Shown: one piece after another, positions 26,481 through 34,860 of the stretch
Numbering within the stretch: position 1 is the stretch's first letter
How the letters are laid out: each line of letters starts with the position of its first letter
The notes under the pieces: generated by a model
The model's input: only the letters and a program-made list of their open reading frames with translations
Told to the model about the DNA's origin: nothing
Databases searched by the model: none
Source: an uncultured Sphingomonas sp.
GTDB taxonomy: Bacteria; Pseudomonadota; Alphaproteobacteria; Sphingomonadales; Sphingomonadaceae
Assembly (NCBI GenBank): GCA_913777325.1
Contig: CAJYSA010000030.1
Span: forward strand, 1-37,449
DNA length: 37,449 nt
Direction: 5' to 3'
Position numbers and translations under genes: made by a program

Positions 26481-27727
26481 CGCAACTCCGCCAGATTCAG
26501 TGCGTCGACCAACGCGGCCCGGGCGGTCGCGATCCGGTCCAGCAGCGCCGGATCTGCGATCGCATCCGGACCGATCGCCTCGGGCCAATGCCGTTCGATG
26601 ACCGTGGCGATCCGATCCAGCGCGGCGTCGTCCACCAGAAAGCGCGGATCGACCGTCGCCGGATCGCAGGCGACCCGCAACCGCAGGCAGGCGGGGCCGC
26701 CGCCATTCGCCATCGACTCGCGCACGTCGACCACCTCGACACGGCGGATCGGGCCGTTGCCGGCAAGGTGCCGCTCGATCCACGCCCACACGCGTGGATT
26801 GGCGCGCGCCTCGCCTGGCACGATCAGCGTCGGCTCGCCGCTGGCGGGCGTCACCAGTTGCGCGTTGAACAGATAGGAGCCGATCGCATCCGCCAGGCTC
26901 ACCTCGGCGTCGGGCACCTCGACGATCTCGACCTCGGGCAGCAAGTGACGCAGGTCGGCGTAGAAGCCGGCGCGATCCTCGAACGCCAGTTCATGGGCCA
27001 GCAGCACCCGTTCGTTGGCCACCGCCACCACATCGTTGTGGAACGCGCCGGCGGCGATCGCGGCGATCGATTGCTGCACGAACAGCGTTCGCGCCGGGTC
27101 AAGCCCGTGCGCCCGCGCAACCGCGCGGCTCGCCTCGACATGCTGGCGCGCAGGGAAGGGGCCGCCGCTCACGCCATAAACGAAGACTTCCACCGCCGAC
27201 GCATCATGCGCCCGGCACAGCCGCATGTGATTCGCCGCCCCTTCGTCACCAAAGGGTGCGGGGACGGGGGGCGATACCACGAAATGCCGCGCGTCGCCGA
27301 AGGCGACCTGCAATTGGGCCAGCGTCGCCTGCCACTCATGGCTGCGATGCGGCATGGTCACCAGATTGGCGACCGTCAGGTGGCAGCGCCCGTCGGCCGT
27401 ATCGGGCGCGGGGGAAACCGTGGCGGCATTGGCCGCCCACATCGACGACGCCGACAATGCCTGCGCGCGCAAATGTGCGGGCGCGGTGTCGTAATCAATG
27501 GCCAGCCGCGCCAGCCAGCCGTGGTCCGGGCGCGGGGGCGGAATCAGCACGCCCTGCACCAGCCCCAACGCCAGATTGGCGCGCATCTTCGCGATTCCCT
27601 GCAGCGCCGCCGCGCGCGGATGCGCGACCTGCCCGGCATTGGCGGTGGCGGCCAGGTTGCCGGGGCTCAGCCCGGCGTAATTGTGGCTGGGTCCGACGAT
27701 CCCGTCGAAATTGATCTCGCGTATCAT
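26477..27727 (-). CDS. astB: N-succinylarginine dihydrolase
   Basis: AstB converts N2-succinylarginine to N2-succinylornithine, CO2 and two NH3, the second step of the arginine succinyltransferase pathway. The 416-residue protein starts IREINFDGIVGPSHNYAGLS. It carries the catalytic residues of the guanidine-modifying superfamily: Glu162 (DEGAANH), His230 (FHNDVVAVANE) and nucleophile Cys347 (NGGGPACLRLR). The length is slightly below the E. coli enzyme (447). It overlaps astA by four bases upstream and the small membrane protein gene by four bases downstream. It probably supports use of arginine as nitrogen and carbon source. Confidence 0.96.
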   Translation of the reverse strand: MIREINFDGIVGPSHNYAGLSPGNLAATANAGQVAHPRAAALQGIAKMRANLALGLVQGVLIPPPRPDHGWLARLAIDYDTAPAHLRAQALSASSMWAANAATVSPAPDTADGRCHLTVANLVTMPHRSHEWQATLAQLQVAFGDARHFVVSPPVPAPFGDEGAANHMRLCRAHDASAVEVFVYGVSGGPFPARQHVEASRAVARAHGLDPARTLFVQQSIAAIAAGAFHNDVVAVANERVLLAHELAFEDRAGFYADLRHLLPEVEIVEVPDAEVSLADAIGSYLFNAQLVTPASGEPTLIVPGEARANPRVWAWIERHLAGNGPIRRVEVVDVRESMANGGGPACLRLRVACDPATVDPRFLVDDAALDRIATVIERHWPEAIGPDAIADPALLDRIATARAALVDALNLAELR

Positions 27728-28740
27728 ATCCGTCCGATCCAGCTCACGCGGTCGCCCTCGCGCACGCCTAGGGCCGCCGCCCCGGCCGGGTCCAGCGTCA
27801 CGCCGCCGTCGACCGTCCCGATCCTGGCATAGGCGCAGCGGAACGTCGCCAGCCGGCCGGTCGCGACCAGCGCCTCCTCGCGCCCGTCGTCACGAGTCGC
27901 GACGACGGAGGCGTCGCGCGCATCGCGCACGGTGCGGATCTGGTCGGTCTTCACCGTCATCGTCGGCCCGCCGTCGAAGATGTCGATGTAATTCTCGAAC
28001 GCGAATCCCTCGTTCTCCAGCATCCGCATCGCGGCGCGACCGGACGGGTGCGGCAGGCCGATCGAGGCGCGCGCGGGTTCGGACAGCATCGCGATGTAGA
28101 TCGGGTGCTTGGGCATCAGGTCGGCGATGAACTGGTGGCCGTTGACGGCATTGAACTCGTCCGCCTCCTGAAACCCCATGCCGAAGAAGCGGCCGGCGAG
28201 GCCATCCCAGAACGGCGAGCCGCCCGCCTCGTCGATCACCCCGCGCAATTCGGCGAGCGTGCGGTCCGCGAAGCGCGGGCGGTGCGCGCGGATGAACAGA
28301 TAGCGGCTGCGCGCCAGCAACAGCCCCAGTCCGCCCGCGCGTTCGCCGGGATGCAGGAACAGCCCGCCGACCTCGCTCGCCCCCTCCAGATCGGTGGTCA
28401 GCGACAGCATCTCGGCGCGGAACGTCCGCCCCAGTTCGCGGCTGTGCTGCGTCAACGTGCCGAGCCGATAGCTGTAGAAGGGGTGTTTCTGCCCGACATG
28501 GGTGAACAACTGGCAGGTGCCGCGCACCTCGCCGGTCACGTTGTTCTCCAGCATCAGGACGAACAATTCGTCGGTCAGCGTCGTGTCGTCATGCCCGAAT
28601 GCCGCCGCGCTGCGCTCCAGCTTGGCGGTCAGCGCCTTACGGTCGGGGGGCAGGTTGGTGAATCCGCCTCCGGTCAGCTTCGCCATCTCGTACAGATGCG
28701 CCAGGTCGCGCGCGCCGGCGGCGCGGATCACGAAGGTCAT
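27724..28740 (-). CDS. astA: Arginine N-succinyltransferase
   Basis: AstA transfers succinyl from succinyl-CoA to the alpha-amino group of arginine, opening the AST pathway. The 338-residue protein begins FVIRAAGARDLAHLYEMAKLTGGGFTNLP in two recognisable blocks. It continues with FVLMLENNVTGEVRGTC, the VGQKHPFYSYRLGTLT block, GGLFLHPGERAGGLGLLLARSRYLF (an acyl-CoA binding turn) and FWDGLAGRFFGMGFQEAD. The length matches the family. It overlaps both neighbours by four bases: the M20 peptidase gene upstream and astB downstream. astC and astD are absent from the window. Confidence 0.96.
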   Translation of the reverse strand: MTFVIRAAGARDLAHLYEMAKLTGGGFTNLPPDRKALTAKLERSAAAFGHDDTTLTDELFVLMLENNVTGEVRGTCQLFTHVGQKHPFYSYRLGTLTQHSRELGRTFRAEMLSLTTDLEGASEVGGLFLHPGERAGGLGLLLARSRYLFIRAHRPRFADRTLAELRGVIDEAGGSPFWDGLAGRFFGMGFQEADEFNAVNGHQFIADLMPKHPIYIAMLSEPARASIGLPHPSGRAAMRMLENEGFAFENYIDIFDGGPTMTVKTDQIRTVRDARDASVVATRDDGREEALVATGRLATFRCAYARIGTVDGGVTLDPAGAAALGVREGDRVSWIGRI

Positions 28741-29939
28741 GCCAATGCTCCGCTCGCCAGCCGCAGCATCGTGACGGCGGAAAGGGCGGCCCGCTCGGCC
28801 AGGCTGTCGACGATCAGGAATTCCTCCATCGAATGGATCGCGCCGCCACGCGCGCCCATCGTATCCACGACGGGCACGCCACAGGCGGCGATGTTGTTAC
28901 CGTCGCACACACCGCCGGTGTCGCGCCAGCCGATCGACTGTCCCAGATCGGCGCCGGTCGCACGCACCAGTTCGAACAGCCGCGCCGCGCCTGCGTCGAC
29001 CGGCTTGGGGGGACGGTTGAAGCCGCCATGCACCTCGATCGCGACGTCATGCGCGGCGGCGACCTCCGTCACCGCCGCGTCGATCGCGGCGCGCGCGCGC
29101 GCGATCTCGTCGGCGTCGGCGGGGCGGAAGTTGATGCGCAGCACCGCTAGGTCGGGGACGACGTTGTTCGGCCCACCCCCGTCGATCCGCGCGGGGTTCA
29201 CCGCCAGCCGTGGCGATCGTTCGGCGTGCAGCCGCACCGCCAGCGCGCCCGCCGCGACGATCGCATTGCGCCCGTCCTCCGGGTTGCGTCCGGCATGGGC
29301 GGCGCGTCCCCGCACCACGATCGAGAAATTGCCGGTGCCGCCCCGCGCGCCCGCCAGCGTGCCGTCGGGCAGCGCCGGTTCGTAGGTCAGCGCCGCCGCC
29401 TTGCCGCGTGCGACCTCCGCGAGCAGCGCGGCGGAGGAGAAGGAGCCCGTCTCCTCGTCCGAGTTGATCAGCACGTCATAGCCGACGTGCGGCGCGACCG
29501 CCTCGATCGCCAGCAACGCCTCCAGCATCAGCGCCAGCCCGCCCTTCATGTCCGCGACACCTGGCCCGTTCAGTATGCCGGGCTCGCGCCACGCCAGCGT
29601 CTGGAACGCATGATCGGCGGGGTAGACGGTGTCCATATGCCCGGTCAGCAGCAACCGGACGGGCGCGTCGGGCCGCACGCTCAGGTGCAGGTGCCGGCCA
29701 TGCGCCAGCTCGCTGACCACACCGTCGCTGCCCACCGCCTGCGCTGGCGCCGGCTCCACCAGCCGCAACGCGCCCGGCAGGACGCCGAACGCCTCGGTCA
29801 GCGCATCGGCCATCGCCGCGCACCCCGCGATGTTGCGCGTGCCGCTGTTGATCGCCGCCCATCGCTCGACGCGCGACAGCATCGCGCCGGCGTCGAGTCG
29901 CTCGATCGCGGCGCGCTCGGTTCCCGTCAGTCTCTCCAT
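28737..29939 (-). CDS. M20-family metallopeptidase in the ast operon
   Basis: This is a 400-residue di-zinc M20 hydrolase of the carboxypeptidase G2/ArgE/DapE type. Metal and catalytic residues are visible: His101 and Asp103 (TGHMDTVYP), Asp130 (GVADMKGG), Glu162-Glu163 (DEETGS), and His369 near the C-terminus (IHSMEEF). The lid/dimerisation domain (about residues 195-310) has VRGRAAHAGRNPEDGRNAI. It has no signal peptide. The stop overlaps the astA start, so it belongs to the ast transcript. Carboxypeptidase G2 relatives cleave N-acyl-glutamate, so a role as N-succinylglutamate desuccinylase, replacing AstE, is plausible. This is inference from context, and general peptidase activity is the alternative. 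Confidence 0.87.
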   Translation of the reverse strand: MERLTGTERAAIERLDAGAMLSRVERWAAINSGTRNIAGCAAMADALTEAFGVLPGALRLVEPAPAQAVGSDGVVSELAHGRHLHLSVRPDAPVRLLLTGHMDTVYPADHAFQTLAWREPGILNGPGVADMKGGLALMLEALLAIEAVAPHVGYDVLINSDEETGSFSSAALLAEVARGKAAALTYEPALPDGTLAGARGGTGNFSIVVRGRAAHAGRNPEDGRNAIVAAGALAVRLHAERSPRLAVNPARIDGGGPNNVVPDLAVLRINFRPADADEIARARAAIDAAVTEVAAAHDVAIEVHGGFNRPPKPVDAGAARLFELVRATGADLGQSIGWRDTGGVCDGNNIAACGVPVVDTMGARGGAIHSMEEFLIVDSLAERAALSAVTMLRLASGALA

Positions 29940-29962
29940 GTCCGGCTTCTAACCGGCGCGGC

Positions 29963-31021
29963 CTAGAAGGTATAGACCAGCGACGCGCGGCTGGTGGTGT
30001 CGGTCGTCACGCGTCCCGCTGGCGGCTCGCTTTCATATTGCAGCGTGTAGGACAGCCGCGCCGACAGCGGGCCGAGCAGCTTCGCCTCGATGCCGGAAAC
30101 GCTGCGGATCGTGCTGTTGTACCGCTCCCAGTAACCCGACGCGCTCTGCGTCGCGACCAGCCCGCTGAACAGCGTCCAGTTCAGCTCCATGCTGCCGCGC
30201 GCCGCGACGCTGCCCTGCATCGTGCGGTCGGTGAAGTCAGTCTGACGGAACGCCGGCCCCAGTTCGACGTCGAGCGTCAGGCCGTTGCGCCGGATCACGC
30301 TGTACCCGGCACCGATCGAGCCGGAATAGCGATTAAAATAGCCCAGGAACCGGTCGGACTCATACTGGCCGTTGCCGTAAATATAGCCGCGATCGTTCAG
30401 CTTGTAGTTCGGCTGGTATCCCACCGCGTAGCGCTCGCGGCTGGTCACCCCGCCGGTGCGCTGGAAATCGGCCTGCGCCATCACGCGGTGGCGCCAGCGC
30501 AAACCCTCGCGCGTCAGGTCGGCGACGCCGGTCAGCCCCGTGACGTCGGAATTTCCGGTCGAGATGAACCCGCCCGCCTCGACGCGCCCGCTCCACAGCT
30601 CGAACGCGCTGGCCTGCTGCACGCGCTCGTTGCGCGCGCGGGCGCGGGCCTCCTTCCACTCGGTCGCGCGGCGCAGCACCAGGTCGCGCGATCCCGGATC
30701 GCCGTTCTTGGCGTAGCGGACCAGGGTGTCGACCCCGCTTTCGTCGCCGGCCTGCATCGCTGCGTCCAGCATCGCGCGGATCTCCGGCGGGATCTCCGGC
30801 CCCGGGATCTTGCCCAGCGTCACGCCCACCTCGCCCAGCACCGGCGGCGGCACCACCAGCGGCGGCGCGGTCAGCGTGATCGGCTCGACTTCCTGCTCGG
30901 GGCGGGTCAGCGTGCTCTGGCGCCGCGCGCGCCGCGCCGCGCCCGCGCGCCGCCGCGCCGGCACCGCTGCGGGCTCCGGCGCCGCCGCCAGCCACATCGT
31001 CGCGATCACGACCGACAGCAT
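29963..31021 (-). CDS. DUF481-family outer-membrane protein
   Basis: This is a 352-residue protein with a short hydrophobic, possibly signal, N-terminus (MLSVVIATMWLAAAPEPA). A basic, low-complexity Arg/Ala stretch and a Pro/Val-rich linker follow, then a coiled or helical segment (residues 75-135). The C-terminal DUF481 beta-barrel (from about residue 145) has GGFISTGNSDVTGLTG, the repeated aromatic/Gly pattern, and a terminal RASLVYTF. Members include the salt-induced YdiY-type proteins of unknown function. AGGA eight bases before ATG 31021 supports the start. It is eight bases downstream of rppH and is probably cotranscribed. The basic stretch next to the signal peptide is unusual and weakens the export prediction. 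Confidence 0.8.
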   Translation of the reverse strand: MLSVVIATMWLAAAPEPAAVPARRRAGAARRARRQSTLTRPEQEVEPITLTAPPLVVPPPVLGEVGVTLGKIPGPEIPPEIRAMLDAAMQAGDESGVDTLVRYAKNGDPGSRDLVLRRATEWKEARARARNERVQQASAFELWSGRVEAGGFISTGNSDVTGLTGVADLTREGLRWRHRVMAQADFQRTGGVTSRERYAVGYQPNYKLNDRGYIYGNGQYESDRFLGYFNRYSGSIGAGYSVIRRNGLTLDVELGPAFRQTDFTDRTMQGSVAARGSMELNWTLFSGLVATQSASGYWERYNSTIRSVSGIEAKLLGPLSARLSYTLQYESEPPAGRVTTDTTSRASLVYTF

Positions 31022-31029
31022 CGCCGGTC

Positions 31030-31530
31030 CTAGTCCGCCCGCGTCGTGCCACCCGGCAGATGCGGGGCGAAGGCGGCGAGCACGTCGCGATACAATTGTG
31101 CCTTGAACGGCACGATCAACCGCGGCAGGTCGGCTGGGTCGGCCCAGCGCCAGGCGCGGAATTCCGGATGCGGCGTGTCGATGCGGATATCGCGATCCTC
31201 ACCGTCGAAGCGGAACAGGAACCACCGCTGGCGCTGGCCGCGATATCTGCCCTTCCACACCTTGCCGATCATCTCCGGCGGCAGGTCGTAGAACAGCTCC
31301 TCGGGCGCCTCGGCGATCAGCGTCACCTTGTCGGCGGTGACCCCGGTCTCCTCCCACAATTCCCGCGTCGCGGCCGCCTGCGCATCCTCGCCATCGTCGA
31401 TGCCGCCCTGTGGCATCTGCCACGCTTCCAAGACGTTATCGAGCCGCTGGCCGACGAACACCTGTCCGTCGCGGTTGAGCAGCATCACCCCGGCGCAGGG
31501 GCGATAGGGCAGGGAGTCTGGCGCAGTCAT
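31030..31530 (-). CDS. rppH: RNA pyrophosphohydrolase (Nudix)
   Basis: RppH removes pyrophosphate from the 5' end of triphosphorylated transcripts, priming mRNA decay. The 166-residue protein opens [21 protein letters not shown]. It carries a full Nudix box, [23 protein letters not shown] (GX5EX7REUXEEXGU), and the [15 protein letters not shown] segment typical of RppH/IalA. I chose ATG 31530; an in-frame start at 31590 adds 20 unlikely residues and overlaps the hydrolase stop. The Shine-Dalgarno is weak, in keeping with translation as part of a longer transcript. Neighbours are functionally unrelated. Confidence 0.94.
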   Translation of the reverse strand: MTAPDSLPYRPCAGVMLLNRDGQVFVGQRLDNVLEAWQMPQGGIDDGEDAQAAATRELWEETGVTADKVTLIAEAPEELFYDLPPEMIGKVWKGRYRGQRQRWFLFRFDGEDRDIRIDTPHPEFRAWRWADPADLPRLIVPFKAQLYRDVLAAFAPHLPGGTTRAD

Positions 31531-31561
31531 TTCGGTGCGATAGGCCGCGCGCGCGGCGGCA

Positions 31562-32536
31562 TCAACCCGGCTGCGCCGCGCCGTTCGCATCGATCGCCGC
31601 GCGGAGCGCGCCCAGATACATGGCGACGTCGTGCTGGCTCGACGGGATCGCCCGGCGCAGCGTGACGAAGCCGTGGATGTTGCCCGCCGCCTCCTGATAC
31701 GTCACCGGAACTCCCGCCAGCGCCAGGGCCGCCGCATAGGCACGTCCCTGATCGCGCAACGGATCCAGCCCGGCGGTCACGATCACCGCCGGTGGCATCC
31801 CGGTTAGGTCGCCGAGCAGCGGCGAGAAGCGCACGTCATCCGCCGCCGGGCGATAATGGCCGCCGAACCACGCCATGGTTTCGCGCGTCAGCAGATAGCC
31901 GTCGCAAAAGGCCGCGAACGACGGATAGTCGCGGGTCGCGTCGGTTGCCGGATAGATCGGCGCCTGCACGATCACCGGCACGCGCGCGGGCGCATCGCGC
32001 AGCGCCGCCGCGACGACGATCGACAGGTTGCCGCCCGCGCTGTCCCCGCTCAGGACCAACCCGGTAACCGTCCGCCCCAATTCGGTCGGGCTGTCTGCCA
32101 CCCAGCGCGCCGCCGCCTCGCTGTCCTCCACGGCGGCGGGGAAGGGGGCCTCGGGCGCCAGCCGATAGTCGACCGAGACGACCGGCACGTCCAGTTGTCG
32201 CGCCATCTCGGCGGTGAAGCTGGCGTGGCTGTCGACGTCGCCGACCACCCAGCCGCCGCCGTGGAAGAACACCAGTGCCGGCCCCGGTTCGCGCGTCTCG
32301 CGCGCATCGAACAACCGCCCCGCGATCGGCCCCGCCGGCCCCGGAATCGTCACGTCGCGCATCACCGCCAGCGTTCCGCGCGGCGGATCGGCGACGTCGC
32401 ACATCCCGCGCATCGCCGCGCGCGCTTCCTCTGGCGTCATCTGATAGGTGCGCGGCCCCGGCAGGTTGTTCAGATAGCCGAGGAAGGCGGCGACGTCGGG
32501 ACGGACGAAGGGCGGCTCGGCGGTCGGCTCGGTCAT
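31562..32536 (-). CDS. Alpha/beta hydrolase, hormone-sensitive-lipase-type esterase
   Basis: This is a 324-residue cytosolic esterase of the HSL (family IV) group. It has the oxyanion-hole motif [11 protein letters not shown] (His92-Gly-Gly-Gly), the nucleophile elbow SGDSAGG (Ser166), the acid Asp258 ([10 protein letters not shown]) and His288 (GNIHGF). [15 protein letters not shown] is also typical. The likely substrates are short-chain esters; the natural one is unknown. ATG 32536 has AGGAG six bases upstream. It is divergent from the deacetylase gene across only 39 bases, so the two promoters must overlap. Confidence 0.92.
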   Translation of the reverse strand: MTEPTAEPPFVRPDVAAFLGYLNNLPGPRTYQMTPEEARAAMRGMCDVADPPRGTLAVMRDVTIPGPAGPIAGRLFDARETREPGPALVFFHGGGWVVGDVDSHASFTAEMARQLDVPVVSVDYRLAPEAPFPAAVEDSEAAARWVADSPTELGRTVTGLVLSGDSAGGNLSIVVAAALRDAPARVPVIVQAPIYPATDATRDYPSFAAFCDGYLLTRETMAWFGGHYRPAADDVRFSPLLGDLTGMPPAVIVTAGLDPLRDQGRAYAAALALAGVPVTYQEAAGNIHGFVTLRRAIPSSQHDVAMYLGALRAAIDANGAAQPG

Positions 32537-32566
32537 GCGATACTCCTGCGCGGCGGTGCGCTTTCC

Positions 32567-32572
32567 TATCTT
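32567..32572 (+). promoter_or_regulatory. -10-like element of the deacetylase gene, leaderless geometry
   Basis: TATCTT lies three bases before the first ATG (32576) and six before the second (32579). There is no usable Shine-Dalgarno. The spacing equals that at recR and rmuC, suggesting a leaderless mRNA starting at the second ATG. Confidence 0.35.
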
Positions 32573-32575
32573 AGG

Positions 32576-33499
32576 ATGATGATCCCCATCGTCCACCATT
32601 CCGATTACGTTACCGAGGCACCCGCGCGCAGCACCTATCGCTGGGGCAAGAACGGCGCGATCCGCGATCTGCTGCGCGCGCAGGGCGATCGGTTCGCGTG
32701 GTTCGCGCCCGATCCGATGCCGCGCATCTGGTTGGAGCGCGCACACGATCCCGATTATGTCGCGGAGGTGCTGTCGGCGCAGGTGCCCCCCGCCAAGGAG
32801 CGCCGGATCGGTTTCCCCGTCACCCCGATCGTCGCGCGCCGCGCGCAGTTGGTGCCCGGCGGCACCTATCTTGCCGCGCGGCTGGCGATCGAGCGCGGCT
32901 TCGCGGCCAACACCGCCGGGGGCAGCCATCACGCGCTGGCCGACACCGGCGCCGGCTTTTGCATCTTCAACGATCTGGCGATCGCGGCGCTGCGGCTGGT
33001 GGAAGAGGGGACGGCCCCGCGCGTCCTGATCGTCGACGTCGATGTCCATCAGGGCGACGGCACCGCCGCGCTGACGGCGGGGCATCCGCAGATCGCGACC
33101 TATTCGATCCACGCCGAGAAGAACTTCCCCGTCCGCAAGGCACGCTCGACGCTCGACGTGCCATTGGCGGATGCGATCGGCGACACTGCCTATCTGTCGG
33201 TGCTGGAGCAGACGCTCGCGCCGCTGATCGCGGAATGTCAGCCGACGCTGATCCTCTATCAGGGCGGGGTCGATCCGTTCGCGGGTGACCGGCTCGGTCG
33301 GCTGGCGCTCAGCGAGGAGGGGCTGGTCGCGCGCGATCGGCTGGTCGCGCGGCTGGCGATCGCGGCGGGGGTGCCGCTGGCCTGCACGGTCGGCGGCGGC
33401 TACGGCGACGACGTGATGGCGATCGCCGCGCGCCACGTGCGCGTGATCGAAACGCTGGGCGACGCGTTCGCGGGAACCGGGGCGGCGGATCGTTCGTAA
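32576..33499 (+). CDS. Histone-deacetylase-family (class II-like) hydrolase
   Basis: This is a 307-residue zinc amidohydrolase of the HDAC/AcuC/acetylpolyamine amidohydrolase superfamily. It has NTAGGSHHALADTGAGFC with the paired catalytic histidines, VDVDVHQGDGTA with two zinc ligands (Asp and His), YQGGVDPFAGDRLG with the third ligand Asp, and the GGGY motif near the C-terminus. Bacterial members deacetylate acetyl-CoA synthetase, acetylpolyamines or other small molecules; the substrate here is unknown. Two adjacent ATGs (32576, 32579) are candidate starts, and the promoter-like spacing favours the second. The photolyase gene follows after eight bases. Confidence 0.93.
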   Translation: MMIPIVHHSDYVTEAPARSTYRWGKNGAIRDLLRAQGDRFAWFAPDPMPRIWLERAHDPDYVAEVLSAQVPPAKERRIGFPVTPIVARRAQLVPGGTYLAARLAIERGFAANTAGGSHHALADTGAGFCIFNDLAIAALRLVEEGTAPRVLIVDVDVHQGDGTAALTAGHPQIATYSIHAEKNFPVRKARSTLDVPLADAIGDTAYLSVLEQTLAPLIAECQPTLILYQGGVDPFAGDRLGRLALSEEGLVARDRLVARLAIAAGVPLACTVGGGYGDDVMAIAARHVRVIETLGDAFAGTGAADRS

Positions 33500-33507
33500 C
33501 CGCCGCG

Positions 33508-34848
33508 ATGACCACCTTGCTCTGGCTGCGGCAGGACCTGCGCCTTCACGATCAACCGGCGCTGGTCGCCGCCGCGCACGCCGGGCCGGTGATCCCGGTC
33601 TACATTCTCGACGATGACGCGCCGGGCGACTGGCGCATCGGCGGCGCGCAGTGCTGGTGGCTCCACCACAGCCTGACGGCGCTGGGCGCGGCGCTCGAGG
33701 GCAAGGGCAGCCGCCTGATCCTGCGCCGCGGCGACGCGGTCGCGATCCTGACGGAATTGATGGAGCGGACCGGCGCCGACGCGATCCATGCGATCCGCCA
33801 TTACGAGCCATGGTGGCGCAAGGCGGAGGCCGCGCTGGGTGAGCGGCTGTGCCTGCACGACGGAAATCATCTGGCACCCCCTGAGCAGGTCACCACCGGT
33901 TCCGGCGGCCAGTTCCGGATCTACTCGGCCTTCTGGAAGGGGTTGCAGGCGCATCTCCCGCCCGAAAAGCCGCTGGCGCTCCCCCGCGCGATCCCCGCGC
34001 CCGATCGCTGGCCGAAGAGTGACGCACTGGGCGACTGGCATCTGCTTCCTGCCAAGCCCGACTGGTCCGGCGGCTTCGACTGGACACCGGGCGAGGACGA
34101 GGCACGGCACAAGATCGCCGCGCTCGATCTCGACGGTTATGACGAGCGCCGCAACCTGCCCAGCGAGGAGGGCACGTCGCGCCTGTCGCCGCATCTTCAT
34201 TTCGGCGAGGTGTCGCCCCGCGCCGTGTGGCACGCCAGCGACGCGCACGACACCACCTTCCGTAAGGAGCTGGCGTGGCGCGATTTCACCGACGGCGTCG
34301 TCCTCGCGCTTCCCGATTATGCCGATCGCAACGGACGCCCGGCGTTCGACAAGCTGCCGTGGCGCACCGGCAAGGCCGCCAACGCCGATCTGCGCGCGTG
34401 GCAGCGCGGGCGCACCGGCTATCCGATCGTGGATGCCGGTATGCGCCAGCTCTGGCACACCGGCTGGATGCACAACCGCGTCCGGATGATCGCGGCATCC
34501 TTCCTCATCAAGCATCTGCTGATCGACTGGCGGGAGGGCGAACGCTGGTATTGGGATTGTCTGGTCGACGCCGATTACGGCAACAATGCCGTCAACTGGC
34601 AATGGGTGGCCGGCACCGGGATCGATGCCAACATGTTCGGCCGGATCATGGCGCCTCTGTCGCAGTCCGAGAAGTTCGACGCCGCTGACTACATCCGGCA
34701 ATGGGTGCCGGAACTGGCGTCGCTCCCCGATGGCGCGATCCACGATCCCGACGACGCCGGCTGCCGCCCCGATGCCTATCCCGCGAAATTGATCGGCCAC
34801 CGCGAGGCACGCGAACGCGCGCTGGCGGCGGGCAGGAAGGTGCGATAG
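33508..34848 (+). CDS. phrB: Deoxyribodipyrimidine photo-lyase
   Basis: This enzyme splits UV-induced cyclobutane pyrimidine dimers using light, with FADH- as cofactor. The 446-residue class I enzyme has an N-terminal antenna-binding domain (LLWLRQDLRLHDQPAL, RLILRRGDA) and a C-terminal FAD domain. The latter has EGTSRLSPHLHFGEVSPRAVW, KELAWRDF, GYPIVDAGMRQLWHTGWMHNR, and the DCLVDADYGNNAVNWQWVAGTG run split into its usual blocks. Trp residues for the electron-transfer chain are present in these blocks. The length is typical. It is followed 12 bases later by cfa; both genes relate to stress survival. Confidence 0.97.
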   Translation: MTTLLWLRQDLRLHDQPALVAAAHAGPVIPVYILDDDAPGDWRIGGAQCWWLHHSLTALGAALEGKGSRLILRRGDAVAILTELMERTGADAIHAIRHYEPWWRKAEAALGERLCLHDGNHLAPPEQVTTGSGGQFRIYSAFWKGLQAHLPPEKPLALPRAIPAPDRWPKSDALGDWHLLPAKPDWSGGFDWTPGEDEARHKIAALDLDGYDERRNLPSEEGTSRLSPHLHFGEVSPRAVWHASDAHDTTFRKELAWRDFTDGVVLALPDYADRNGRPAFDKLPWRTGKAANADLRAWQRGRTGYPIVDAGMRQLWHTGWMHNRVRMIAASFLIKHLLIDWREGERWYWDCLVDADYGNNAVNWQWVAGTGIDANMFGRIMAPLSQSEKFDAADYIRQWVPELASLPDGAIHDPDDAGCRPDAYPAKLIGHREARERALAAGRKVR

Positions 34849-34860
34849 GGCGCGTCCGCC

